DNA of 64,000 nt, from contig CBDUYN010000018.1 of the NCBI GenBank assembly GCA_965371445.1, forward strand, positions 30,377 to 94,376, written 5' to 3'. The first letter of the stretch is position 1; each line of letters opens with the position of its first letter. The notes beneath the pieces were generated by a model. It searched no databases, was not told the DNA's origin, and worked only from the letters and a program-made list of their open reading frames with translations. The translations under genes and the position numbers were made by a program. The stretch comes from DASWIG01 sp965371445. GTDB lineage: Bacteria > Acidobacteriota > Thermoanaerobaculia > Multivoradales > J023. This document shows, piece by piece, positions 41,332 through 50,454 of this stretch.

Positions 41332-43539
41332 TCAGCGGGACGGCAGGTACTTGACGAAAATCAGGTAAAGCAGGTCCGGAGACCTGGTCGAGTAGGATTC
41401 CGAGAAAAGATGCAGCCGATTCAGCTCCTCGTTCTCGGGATCGGCGTCGAGCGCGTCGGCGAGCTTCTGGGCGGCCGCCGCCGGATCGTTGCGCTGCAGG
41501 TCGGAGAGCGCCAGGTTGTAGTAGGAGTCGACGATCAGGAGCACCACGTCGTGGTTGTCGGGCTCTTCGTCGAGCTGGCGCCAGAGGTCGGGCAGGATCT
41601 GTGCATAGTCGCGTTCCTGGTACCTCTGAATGGCGTCCGCCAGGGGCAAAAGCTGAGCGTTGCAGTCGTCGAGCAAGGCCTGATCGGCCTCCTCCAGCGC
41701 CAGGACCTTCGCGGCGTTTTCGAAGTACCGCCGGGACCGGATGAAGCGACGTGCCAGGTGGCCCTGACGGGCGGCTCCCAGATACCTCTCGCGCCGTGCC
41801 AGGAGCTCCGGCGGCGGGCCGGTGTCGACCGCCTCTTCGACCATCTGGGCTTCCCACTGGTCGATCAGGGCCAGAGCGGCCTGGTAGGAAGGATCGGGCA
41901 CAGGCACGCCGCGCAGGACCGCGAGGGCCGCCTCGATCTCCCCGAGCTCGTGGAGCTTCGTGGCCTTGGCGATCGGGTCGACCCGCCGGACCGCTTGCGG
42001 CGGCGTCTGGGAGTTGGGAAAGAGCTTGTCCTTGTTGAGGATGAGCCACCCACCGCCGCCGATGACGAGGAGGGCGACCGCGACTCCGGCCACGATGAGC
42101 TTCTTGTCGGTTTTCTTGACCACCACCACGCGATCGCGCATGACCGCCGCTTCGAGCGAGGCCTCGGTCTCGGAGGTGCCTGCGCCCAGGAGGTCCTCCG
42201 CCGCCAGGTCGCTGTCCGCGGCCTCGGCCGCGCGCGGCTTGACCGCCGGGACCTGTCCCGCCTCGAGCTTCTCGAGGTATTCCCTGGCCAGGGAGTGGCT
42301 GGCGTCGATCTCGAGGACCCGGCCGAGCGCCTCCTTGGCCTCGTCGAGCGACTCCTGCTCGATGAAGGCTACGGCTTCGTGGAAGTCCTCCTCGGCCTGC
42401 CGCTCGAGCTCGGCTTTCTTGCCGCGGGCTTCCTCGATGCAGCGCGAGGCCTCGCCGTGGGTGACGTCGATCAGGAAAATTCGCGACCAGACGTCGATCG
42501 CGCCCTGGAACTCGCCACGGTCGAAGACCTCCTGACCCTCGGCGAGGAGCTGGTCGATCCGCTCCTGGCCCCCCTCGTCGGCATCCGCCGGCGGGGCCGG
42601 TGCCGGCTCGCTCGGAGCCGGGGCCGGCGGCGCTTCCGGCGGTACCGCCTGCGGGGGTGCCGCCTGCGGAGCGAGACCGATCGATTCCTCGCCGCCCAGG
42701 GCCAGCGGCTCGTCGCCGCCCAAGGCCAGCGGCTCGTCACCGCCCAGGCCCAGGTCCAGCGGCTCGTCACCGCCCAGGTCCAGCGGCTCGGCGTCGTCGA
42801 GGTCCAACGGCTCGGCGTCGTCGAGGTCGGGCAAATCTTCGTCGTCGTCGAGATCGAGGCTGTCCAGATCCGGCATTTCGCCGTCGATCTCGGAGAGCGG
42901 GTCGTCGTGCTCCTGATCGAGGGAGAGGCTCTGCTGTTGCAGGGCCAGGAAGTCGTCCTCGGCCCCTGCGTCGTCGGCGAGCTCGAGCGACGGCTCGTCA
43001 GCGAGCTCCAGAGGCTCGTCGGCGAGCTCGAGCGACGGCTCGTCGGTCAGCTCGAGGAGAGTCTCGCCTACCGGTGTGGCTTCCACCGTAGCCGCGGGCG
43101 GCGCCACGGGGCTCGCCGGCGTAGCAGGTGGCGCGGGCGCAGCGGGCGCGGGCGCGGTAGGTGCGGCATCGAGGTCGTCCAGGCTGCCGAGCTCGACGGC
43201 GTCGTCGAGGGGGGCGAGCTCGGCGACGTTCTCCAGCCGCATCGTGTCGCCCGCCTGAGGCGCCGGGGCTCCCGGGCTCATCCGAATCGTGTCGGTCGCC
43301 TGGGGCGTCGGAGATTCTGGACGAAGGTCGTCCACTACCACGGGACGCTGCGGGCTTTGGAGCCGTTGCTGGAGCTGCTTCGCCGGCTGGAACATGGGGT
43401 CGAGGCGCAGGACGAACTCGCAACCGGTCAGCGCTTCCTGATCCCTACCCTGAGTCACCAGGCCGAGGGTCTGAGCAAAGGTCGTCTGGGCGCGTTGCTG
43501 AACTTCCGGTTCGAGCGATGGATTTCCGGGGTAGCTCAT
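41332..43539 (-). CDS. TPR-type protein with long acidic low-complexity region and one TM helix
   Basis: A 735-residue protein. Residues 1-60 form a TPR-like helix pair (AQTTFAQTLGLVTQGRDQEA). Residues about 75-320 are acidic low complexity built of D-E-P-L-x-L and D-D-A-E-P-L-D-L units plus an Ala/Pro-rich stretch. Residues 320-420 are TPR helices (AEGQEVFDRGEFQGAIDVWS, AVAFIEQESLDEAKEALGRV). A TM segment, LIVAGVAVALLVIGGGGWLI, lies near 480, followed by an extracytoplasmic or periplasmic TPR-like domain. The architecture resembles gliding or secretion scaffolds in delta-type bacteria and Acidobacteria, but no specific family is certain. Confidence 0.75.
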   Translation of the reverse strand: MSYPGNPSLEPEVQQRAQTTFAQTLGLVTQGRDQEALTGCEFVLRLDPMFQPAKQLQQRLQSPQRPVVVDDLRPESPTPQATDTIRMSPGAPAPQAGDTMRLENVAELAPLDDAVELGSLDDLDAAPTAPAPAAPAPPATPASPVAPPAATVEATPVGETLLELTDEPSLELADEPLELADEPSLELADDAGAEDDFLALQQQSLSLDQEHDDPLSEIDGEMPDLDSLDLDDDEDLPDLDDAEPLDLDDAEPLDLGGDEPLDLGLGGDEPLALGGDEPLALGGEESIGLAPQAAPPQAVPPEAPPAPAPSEPAPAPPADADEGGQERIDQLLAEGQEVFDRGEFQGAIDVWSRIFLIDVTHGEASRCIEEARGKKAELERQAEEDFHEAVAFIEQESLDEAKEALGRVLEIDASHSLAREYLEKLEAGQVPAVKPRAAEAADSDLAAEDLLGAGTSETEASLEAAVMRDRVVVVKKTDKKLIVAGVAVALLVIGGGGWLILNKDKLFPNSQTPPQAVRRVDPIAKATKLHELGEIEAALAVLRGVPVPDPSYQAALALIDQWEAQMVEEAVDTGPPPELLARRERYLGAARQGHLARRFIRSRRYFENAAKVLALEEADQALLDDCNAQLLPLADAIQRYQERDYAQILPDLWRQLDEEPDNHDVVLLIVDSYYNLALSDLQRNDPAAAAQKLADALDADPENEELNRLHLFSESYSTRSPDLLYLIFVKYLPSR

Positions 43540-43694
43540 CGTGGTGCGGGTTCCGTTTTGTCAAGACTTGCCCATTTCCCCGTCTCGTCCGGAAGTCTGG
43601 CGGGATCGGCCGGCGGCGTCAAGGCGCGATGTGGATCGTATGGATCCGCCGATCTTACCAGAACCGAAGCCGGGGGAGGAAAACGCGGCCTCGC

Positions 43695-46268
43695 CTAGAG
43701 GCTGGGCGCCACCATCAGGGCGTTCAGGAAAAGCGGCGCCGTGCCGCGCCAGAAGAGGCGAAAGACCGGCTCCTGGGCAAAAAGCACCACCCGCCCTTGA
43801 CCCACTTCTTCAGCGCTCATGACGAGCGCACCGCGGAGCCGCTCTTCGGCTTCGGGCCAGGCAAAACCGCCGATCACCGGGTCGGCGGCAGCGACGAGGA
43901 CGTCGATGCGCGGATCGCCGGTCGCCTGGAGGATCCCGCGGCCGTAGAAGAGCACCGGGGGCGGCGACGCCAAGCCGGCGGCCAGGGGGTGACCGGGGGA
44001 GGTCTCAGTGGCGAGGATCGCCCCGGGAACGAGCACCTCCCGGTCGCCGTGGTCGAGGCGGCCGGGGACCTCCTCTTCGGCCTCCGGCTCGAAGCTCTTG
44101 ACCTCGGTCAACCCCTTCTCCTGAACCCAGCCGACGGCGCCGCCGATCGCCACCAGGACGCCGCCGTCATGCACCCAACGGGAGATCGCCTCTTCGTCGA
44201 GCGCCGCGGCGTAGCCGTCGCCGTCGGGGAGCACCAAGACGTCGAAGCGCTCGAGGACGGAGCTCGAGAGGCTCCGCAGGTCAAGGCGGCTGTAGGGGAG
44301 GGCGACCTCGCGGTCGAGCAAGTGCCAGAGGGCGCCGAAGGAGGTCGCACCGACTCCGTCGCCACCGACCAGGCCGACGCGGGCCCGGCGCAAGGGACGA
44401 ACTTCGTCAGAGCCCAGCGACGGGCCCTCCTCGCTCCAGGAGGTCGATACGGCGTCGACTCGGGCTCCGGTCTCAGCCGCCAGCTCGGCGAGGCGCGTCG
44501 CGAGGCCCTCCCCGTTGCCGTGGCGCGGCACGTAAAAGCTCCCGGCCGGGTAGCGGCGGCCGGCGATTCGCACCTCCTCGAGGGTAAAGCGCAGCTTCAG
44601 GCCGGCGTTCGCCAAGGCGGCCGCCAGGGCGTAGCCGGCGACCCCCTGGGGAGGCGCGATGAAGCCCACGCCGGCGCGGGAGGTCAGCCGCCCCGGGGCC
44701 GCCTCGCGCGGTTGGAGGCCCGGCGCCCGGCCGGCCACCGTCCAGACCTCGAGGTTCAGCGCCCGGGAAAGCGACCAGCCGGTGATGTCGTAGAACGCGG
44801 TCGGCCGGCGCTCCTCGAAGCGCTGGCGCTGCTCGGCGAGGAACTCCTCCGGCATCTCGCTCTGCGGCTCCATCAACGCCCGTAGGAGATACCCGAGAGG
44901 ACCGTCGGTCGAGACCGCCAGGGTGCCGGCGTCGAAACGCTCCTCGTGGACCACCTCGGAGCCCAGGGCGCGGGCGACGAGCGTCGCCTCCTTGCCGAGC
45001 GCCTCGACGAGGAGGCCGTGCTCTTCGAGCAGCGCCGCGAGCGCCGGCCCCTCGGCCGAGCGCGGCGAGAACAGATAGGTGACGAGCGGCGAACGCCTGG
45101 CGCGCGCCGCCGCGAAGTCGCCGAGCAGCTGCCGGTGATTCCGGCCGGCGGTCCGGACGGTGGCGAGGGCGCTCGTCGTGTGGCGCGCCACCCGGTCGGC
45201 GAGGTTGAAACGCCGGCCGTCTTCGAGCTCCAGGTCCTGGCCTGCCCGGCCACCGCCGCCGACCTCGTAGGTCATGCCCACGGCACGGCGCAGGCCGGGG
45301 TAGGTGTCGCCGTAGCCGGGATAGAACAGGTCGTAGCGCTCCCCCACGAAGTAGCTCCAGCCCTGCGCGTCAAAAGCCGCGGCGTTGGCGCGTCCGAAGA
45401 CCTCCAGCCAGGCGAGGACGGCCGGGTCGAGCTCCGGATGGACCGGATCCGCCGGCGGTGGAAAAAAATACGTCGAGCGCGGCGACATCTCGTGGAAGTC
45501 GACGTAGACCTGCGGCTCCCAGCGCCGGTAGGCGGCGACGCGATGGCGGGTCTCGATCTGGGTGAGCCAGGCCCAGTCGCGGTTCAGGTCGATCAGGTAG
45601 TGGTTCTGCCGCCCTCCCGGCCACGGCGGATGGTGCTCGGCGGCTCCGGCGTAGGGATCGGCTTGGCGTCCCCGCCGGCCGCGGTACCAGCTGACCCAGC
45701 GCGCCCGGCCGTCGGGGTTGACGAGCGGGTCGAGGACGACGACGACACGCTCCAGGACCTCCTCCCATTCTCCGCGCCCGGCCGCCAGCACGTAAGCGGC
45801 GGCCATCGCCGCCTCGGCCGAGGAGGTCTCGTTGCCGTGCACCCCGAAGGCAAGCCAGACCACGGCGGGTTGGTTGGCCAGGATCTGGTCGCGGGCCTCC
45901 TCGCCGAGGTCTCCCGAGGCCAGGCGGAGGTTTTGCAGGCGAAGCTCTTCGAGACGCCGCCGTTGCCGGGGGCTCGTCAAGGTGACGAGATGGAGCCGAC
46001 GCCCCTCGTAGGTGCGTCCGTATTCCTCGATCGCCACCTTTTCCGACGCCGCCGCGAGCTTTTTCAGGTAGGCGACGATCTCGTGGTACGGCGTGAATCG
46101 CTCGCCGAGCGGGTAGCCCAGGAACGCGGCGGGATGGGGGACGTCCACGGCAAGCTCCGGCAGGGCGGGCGGCGAGCCCGCGGTGAGCGGCGCCAGAAGC
46201 GGCGGCACGGCGAGCGCCGGTGTGGCGAGGACGGCGAGAAGGACGGTGACGGGAAAGCTGAATCGCAT
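43695..46268 (-). CDS. M14 family zinc carboxypeptidase (secreted)
   Basis: An 857-residue protein with a signal peptide (MRFSFPVTVLLAVLATPALA). The peptidase domain covers about residues 50-370. Zinc ligands are visible in FGVHGNETSSAE (H-x-x-E, near 143) and the distal His in YVDFHEMSPRS near 255; the catalytic Glu is probably in VGMTYEVGGGG near 330. The remaining 480 residues hold beta-rich domains, including a glutamine-amidotransferase-like segment (RARVGLVGGDGVGATSFGAL; ERFDVLVLPDGDGYAAALDE), as in other long M14 peptidases of Acidobacteria. It removes C-terminal residues from peptides outside the cytoplasm. Confidence 0.92.
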   Translation of the reverse strand: MRFSFPVTVLLAVLATPALAVPPLLAPLTAGSPPALPELAVDVPHPAAFLGYPLGERFTPYHEIVAYLKKLAAASEKVAIEEYGRTYEGRRLHLVTLTSPRQRRRLEELRLQNLRLASGDLGEEARDQILANQPAVVWLAFGVHGNETSSAEAAMAAAYVLAAGRGEWEEVLERVVVVLDPLVNPDGRARWVSWYRGRRGRQADPYAGAAEHHPPWPGGRQNHYLIDLNRDWAWLTQIETRHRVAAYRRWEPQVYVDFHEMSPRSTYFFPPPADPVHPELDPAVLAWLEVFGRANAAAFDAQGWSYFVGERYDLFYPGYGDTYPGLRRAVGMTYEVGGGGRAGQDLELEDGRRFNLADRVARHTTSALATVRTAGRNHRQLLGDFAAARARRSPLVTYLFSPRSAEGPALAALLEEHGLLVEALGKEATLVARALGSEVVHEERFDAGTLAVSTDGPLGYLLRALMEPQSEMPEEFLAEQRQRFEERRPTAFYDITGWSLSRALNLEVWTVAGRAPGLQPREAAPGRLTSRAGVGFIAPPQGVAGYALAAALANAGLKLRFTLEEVRIAGRRYPAGSFYVPRHGNGEGLATRLAELAAETGARVDAVSTSWSEEGPSLGSDEVRPLRRARVGLVGGDGVGATSFGALWHLLDREVALPYSRLDLRSLSSSVLERFDVLVLPDGDGYAAALDEEAISRWVHDGGVLVAIGGAVGWVQEKGLTEVKSFEPEAEEEVPGRLDHGDREVLVPGAILATETSPGHPLAAGLASPPPVLFYGRGILQATGDPRIDVLVAAADPVIGGFAWPEAEERLRGALVMSAEEVGQGRVVLFAQEPVFRLFWRGTAPLFLNALMVAPSL

Positions 46269-46427
46269 CGGGGCCTCACGTCCGGCCGGGGGCCGGAGTC
46301 TTCGGAAGTCGTCGCGGGATCTTATCCGAGGACTTCGGAGAGGACACCTCCGCGAGGCCTCGCCGGCGCCGGACGGGGACCCTCCGGGCTCTGACGACGA
46401 GAACCTTGTCGGGTTTTACGGCAGATC

Positions 46428-46551
46428 GGTAGACCGCGAACCTCGACAGGCACCGCCCTGCGACGGCTGATGTGCCCTTTGGGGCTGACGATCTGGTACC
46501 ATGGTAGAGTTCCGAGCCTGGAGGTCTTCCGGGCAGCAAGAGGTCATCGAC
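46428..46551 (+). promoter_or_regulatory. Upstream control region of the UPF0175/DUF3368 module
   Basis: From 46428 to 46522 this sequence is duplicated at 60359-60463 with few changes, including ctgacgatctggtacca and gagttccgagcctgga. Conservation outside coding DNA suggests a promoter or operator. A TTGGGG element near 46483 and TAGAGT near 46505 are weak -35/-10 candidates. Confidence 0.4.
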
Positions 46552-46818
46552 ATGAGACAAGCCGTCATCGACTATCCCGAAGGCTACCCGCAGATGCTCA
46601 AGCTCTCCGACCGCGAATTCGCCCATGAGCTAGGCTTTCTGGCGGCGGCGAAGCTCTACGAGCTCGGTCGCTTCACGGCAAGCCAAGCGGCGAAGCTGGC
46701 CCAGATGGACCGATTGAGCTTCCTCACGCAACTGGCCCATGTCGGCGTCCCGGCGATCAACCTCCGCGAAGAGGAAGTCGACGCGGAGATCGAAGCAGCT
46801 CGAGACCTGGCGGGATGA
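46552..46818 (+). CDS. UPF0175 family antitoxin
   Basis: An 88-residue protein starting MRQAVIDYPEGYPQMLKLSD. Family features are the helix-rich core FAHELGFLAAAKLYELGRFT, SQAAKLAQMDRLSFLTQLAH (helix-turn-helix-like) and the tail AARDLAG. UPF0175 proteins are DNA-binding antitoxins usually paired with a DUF3368 PIN-like toxin, as here with a 4-bp ATGA overlap. An upstream ATG at 46501 is in frame, but it lies in the conserved putative promoter. Confidence 0.9.
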   Translation: MRQAVIDYPEGYPQMLKLSDREFAHELGFLAAAKLYELGRFTASQAAKLAQMDRLSFLTQLAHVGVPAINLREEEVDAEIEAARDLAG

Positions 46819-47300
46819 CCCGCTGGGTGACCAATGCCAGCCCCTTGATCTTCCTTGCCAAGCTGGATCGGTTGGAGCTTCTCCAGACGGCTGCGTCCGA
46901 GGTTCTGGTCCCGCCGGCAGTTCTCGAAGAGGTTCTGGCTCGACCCGATGAGGCCTCGGATCAAGTCCGTAACGCCAGCCGGTCCTGGCTGCGGAGAAAA
47001 GCTCCCGGCAAGCCCGAGGAAGTCGAGCTTTTGAAGATCGAGATCGGTCCAGGAGAAGCCCAGGCCATCACTCTAGCCCGCGAGGTCCGAGCAGATCGGA
47101 TCGTGCTGGACGATCTCGACGCCAGACGCAAGGCACGTATTCTTGGATTGAAGCCCGTCGGAACTCTAGGTCTTCTCCTTGCCGCTCGTCTACGAGGCGA
47201 GCTGCCATCGGTGAAGACGGAGATCGAAAAGCTCCTCCGGTTCGGCTTTCGGGTCAGCGACTCCCTGGTCGAAGCTATCCTGAAAGAAGCTGGAGAGTAG
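46815..47300 (+). CDS. DUF3368 PIN-like toxin
   Basis: A 161-residue protein starting MTRWVTNASPLIFLAKLDRL. This is the DUF3368/PIN-like opening, where N-A-S-P-L replaces the classic D-T-S-x-L of PIN nucleases. Further acidic residues are at VPPAVLEEVL, GPGEAQAITLAREV and IVLDDLDARR, which form the metal site in PIN domains. Probable ribonuclease toxin controlled by the overlapping UPF0175 antitoxin. A scar of a second copy of this locus is at 60.4 kb. Confidence 0.9.
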   Translation: MTRWVTNASPLIFLAKLDRLELLQTAASEVLVPPAVLEEVLARPDEASDQVRNASRSWLRRKAPGKPEEVELLKIEIGPGEAQAITLAREVRADRIVLDDLDARRKARILGLKPVGTLGLLLAARLRGELPSVKTEIEKLLRFGFRVSDSLVEAILKEAGE

Positions 47301-47601
47301 CGGCGAACCTTCGCCATGCGCTTTCGCCATGGTCGGGGACCAGGACTTGTGAAGAGGGTGGTACTGGGGCGAGTTGATGAATGCCCGCTCCTTCGATCCA
47401 GACCTCGGGATTCGACCCGTCGGCGGGCTCTGTGGGCGTGCGGCGGTGCTTTCGCAGGGTGTCGCGCAACCGGCCGTAGGCTTCCAGTGAAACGCCTTTC
47501 AGGAGCGGGAGGACGGCGCGGAGGCGGGTGCATCTGGGGAATCGAACCTGGGGAAGTGGCCTGTCAGGCTCATGGTAGTACTTTGGAAATAGTGATCCCT
47601 G
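47275..47601 (-). pseudogene. Coding-like relic downstream of the DUF499 gene
   Basis: On the minus strand the frame of the DUF499 gene stays open after its stop and reads coding-like protein, including AVLPLLKGVSLEAYGRLRDT and PEVWIEGAGIHQ, until a stop at 47275. It has no good start codon. It looks like the decayed beginning of a further gene of this defence island; I cannot name the family. A short match to a tRNA T-arm (GGTTCGATTCC, reverse strand near 47540-47550) occurs here without the rest of a tRNA. Confidence 0.35.
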
Positions 47602-50436
47602 TCAATTCTCTGAAAGCTTCAGACCCAGTTGCCGGGCAGCCTCTCGCATCGCCTTGAGGTCCGGGCCGGCTGCGTCCAAGGGAGCGTTTTCGTGCGATTC
47701 AAGGACGAACTGAATACCGAGCCTCAGGTGCTTCAGGTTCATCCGGGCCGCCGGCCCGACGAAGCAGCGAAACAGCTCGCTGTAGCTCTCAAGCGGCACT
47801 GTGCCCTCGATTCGAACGCGGTGAACAGGCCGCGTCAGGGGCTGCTTGTCGCCATCGGTCTTTCCAGCCTCGCCGGTCGCGGCGTCGTCGCCGCTTGATG
47901 GCTGCTCAGGTTGTCGGACCGTCAGGGCGGGTTTGGTAACCAGATCCCCCTCGGGAGCAACTGCGGGCTTCGGCTCCTCCGAGAACGGCGGAATGATCCA
48001 AACTCCCTCCTCGCTGGGATCGATCGAAAGCGACTTCCGGCAGTGACGGGCGTGGAAGCCCGACGGGTCAGGACCGTAAGCGAGACCTATAAGGCCATCG
48101 GCGCAAGCCCGCGACAGTCCACCGACGACGGCCTCCTTCGAGGCCACCAGGGGCTTGTCGGTGAATCGAAGGAACGCGTCAACGGCATCCTTGACACGAA
48201 TGGCGCCCTCCGTCGGCACCAGGCCCGCCTTTTGCAGAGTGACCCCACCGACCCGGCGGACGATCCACTCCTCGTCCTCGACCAGCGTCGTCCAGAGGTG
48301 CTCCAAGTGCTCGCTGAACGCGGCACGTGCGTCGGTCAGAGTACAGTCTTCGACCTCCTGGCGATGGACGCGAAGAGCTACCACGTAGGCGGGACCCAGA
48401 GCTTCCGTGCTCGCTCGCTCGGCGCGCTCGATTCGTTGCCGGAGGTCCGCCTCTTGATCCTCGGTGAGTTTCTCCCCGTAATCGCGACGTACGCCGAGCA
48501 GCGCTTCGAGCTCCCGGTACGTTCGCCGAAGCTTCGACACTCCGTTGGCGCTCGCAGCGAGGAACAAAAGCGTGTTTCGATAATGCCTGTCCTTTCCCCC
48601 GCAACGCTGGCTGATCGCAAGAACTCTGTCTCGGCTCGCCTGAAGCGACGCCTCGTCGTCGCCGTAGGGCAACCCTGGCGGCAGCAGCAGAAGCGTGAGA
48701 CCTTTTTTCTCGGGAAAGTCCACCTTCGGGTCGACGAAGACCTGCCAGGTCGCTTCCCCGCGACGAAGCGAGCGGGCGTGCTCGTGCAGACGCGCGAGGA
48801 TTTTATCCTCGAAGCTCTCCGCCGCGACCCGTTGCCGGTACTGAACGACCAGGTTGGTCAGCGTCGGCTGGGTGCCGAACCAGTAACGCTTCCCGAGACT
48901 GCCGGCAGCAGCCGTGTGCAGGTAGAAGCAGCGGTTCTCCAGCTCAAGCAACCCACCGTCCGTGTAGCCCCAGTTCAGCCCGGGCCGCGAGCAGGCAACT
49001 TTGACGTCCTTGGAGCTGTAGCCTGAGCGCTCCCCCTGACCACCGAAGGACCCCAGCAGTATGGCCGACGCGATTCCCCGGCCGATCGATTCCCGGCCAT
49101 AGTCTCCGCCGCGCTCGTCGTCGAAGATGCCGGCGTTCGACTTCTCACCGAGAACGTCGGCCGCCGCTACGGACTGGTAGGCGTGACCCCACAACCGGGC
49201 GAGGGCAGCGCTCAACGGATCCAGCGTCCATTGCACGTGGCATGGCTGGATCAATGGCTGCGACTGGGTACCGCTGTCACGACGGTCCCAGAGATCGCCC
49301 ACGATGCAGGCGAGAAGCCGGAGCACCCCGCGTGTCCGCTGAAAGTCCGGATGGCTCCCCCATCGTTTGTAGAGCGCGTCGATGAGCGCAGGATGGAACG
49401 GGTACGCGCGCTCGATGTCCTCGCCGTAGCTCGCCTTGCACACCTCGGACGGCACTTCGCGATTATGGGCCAAATACATTGCCCGATACGCCGCGGCGAC
49501 CTTCTTCGGATAGCCGGGCTCGTCGGGCACGGTGATCGACTCGAAGAGCCGGGTACGCACCACCTCGTAGATTTCCTCGTCGGCCACCGGCTTCACGTCC
49601 GCTCCAAGACGATAGAACCGCTTCTCCAGCGTCACGAACGCCTCCTGCCCCTTCTCGCTGTTCGCAACTTCCATCTTGCTCGCCGGCAGGGTGGCGACGA
49701 CAACGGCACCAGGCACCTCCTGTACGGCCTCGGTGAGCTCCTGGATGAACGAGATGGTCTGGTCGGCCAGCGTGCTGTCTTGGACAGGCACGGCTGCCGC
49801 TCCCACACAGTAGTCGGCAAGCTCGTCGAGGAGAATCAGGCACGGAGCAGCCGCACGGAGCACGTCGGCGAACAGTCCTTGCGTCGTGCGCTGCGCCTCG
49901 TCGTTCGCGCGGACTTTCTCGTAGAGCTCCTGCCCTCCCAGTTGCGCGGCCAGCTCACCCCACAGCGTCCGGGTGTGAATACCGTCCGGGGTCGTCCGAC
50001 CCTGTGTCGCGTCACAGGTTCGATTCGTGAACACGGCCAGGGCTTTGACGTCCGCGGGCACCTCGCCGCCGAGAACGTGACGTACCTTCTCGCACGTCGG
50101 GGAGGTCCGGACCACGTCGGCATGCCTGGCCAGGTGCCAGAGTGCGACGAGCGTGTGGGTCTTGCCGCCACCAAAGGCCGTCTGGAGGCTGATGATGCGA
50201 TCTCCTGCGTCTTTGGACCCCGAGAGCGTTCGTGTCACGTGTGAGAGCACCATGGCAAGACCGCTCGTCATGTGGGTCTTGCGGAAAAACTCCTCGGGCT
50301 CGAGATAGACCTCCGGAGCGTTGCCTTGCTCCACGGCCCATACGTTGGCGGCGAAAATCGCCTCGTCCAGGCGGCCTTCACGGATGTCCTCGTGTGGTGT
50401 CGCGCTCGCGTACCAGGGCTTGAGTGACTTGTTCAA
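47602..50436 (-). CDS. DUF499 (COG1483-like) AAA ATPase of a defence island
   Basis: A 944-residue protein with a TTG start preceded by GGGAGGTAGGGAA. The N-terminal region is a DUF499 P-loop ATPase: LEPEEFFRKTHMTSGLAMVL, Walker A QTAFGGGKTHTLVAL near 89, Walker B APCLILLDELADYC near 200, and VVVATLPASKME. The C-terminal half is helical with a proline/charged linker (KPALTVRQPEQPSSGDDAAT) near 850. DUF499 ATPases are the BrxC/PglY-type component of BREX-like systems and occur with DUF1156 methylases and DUF3883 helicases, exactly the two genes upstream. It is the last intact gene of the operon, 18 bp after the methylase. Confidence 0.88.
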   Translation of the reverse strand: MNKSLKPWYASATPHEDIREGRLDEAIFAANVWAVEQGNAPEVYLEPEEFFRKTHMTSGLAMVLSHVTRTLSGSKDAGDRIISLQTAFGGGKTHTLVALWHLARHADVVRTSPTCEKVRHVLGGEVPADVKALAVFTNRTCDATQGRTTPDGIHTRTLWGELAAQLGGQELYEKVRANDEAQRTTQGLFADVLRAAAPCLILLDELADYCVGAAAVPVQDSTLADQTISFIQELTEAVQEVPGAVVVATLPASKMEVANSEKGQEAFVTLEKRFYRLGADVKPVADEEIYEVVRTRLFESITVPDEPGYPKKVAAAYRAMYLAHNREVPSEVCKASYGEDIERAYPFHPALIDALYKRWGSHPDFQRTRGVLRLLACIVGDLWDRRDSGTQSQPLIQPCHVQWTLDPLSAALARLWGHAYQSVAAADVLGEKSNAGIFDDERGGDYGRESIGRGIASAILLGSFGGQGERSGYSSKDVKVACSRPGLNWGYTDGGLLELENRCFYLHTAAAGSLGKRYWFGTQPTLTNLVVQYRQRVAAESFEDKILARLHEHARSLRRGEATWQVFVDPKVDFPEKKGLTLLLLPPGLPYGDDEASLQASRDRVLAISQRCGGKDRHYRNTLLFLAASANGVSKLRRTYRELEALLGVRRDYGEKLTEDQEADLRQRIERAERASTEALGPAYVVALRVHRQEVEDCTLTDARAAFSEHLEHLWTTLVEDEEWIVRRVGGVTLQKAGLVPTEGAIRVKDAVDAFLRFTDKPLVASKEAVVGGLSRACADGLIGLAYGPDPSGFHARHCRKSLSIDPSEEGVWIIPPFSEEPKPAVAPEGDLVTKPALTVRQPEQPSSGDDAATGEAGKTDGDKQPLTRPVHRVRIEGTVPLESYSELFRCFVGPAARMNLKHLRLGIQFVLESHENAPLDAAGPDLKAMREAARQLGLKLSEN

Positions 50437-50454
50437 TTCCCTACCTCCCTATGT

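Noticed and set aside
41143..43698. 851-codon open frame opposite the TPR/acidic protein
   Set aside because: Shadow of low-complexity acidic repeats in the real minus-strand gene, which has TPR and TM features.
47530..47560. tRNA-like GGTTCGATTCC on the minus strand
   Set aside because: Only the T-loop consensus matches. No cloverleaf of about 76 nt fits, so it is mentioned only as a possible old integration mark, not as a tRNA.
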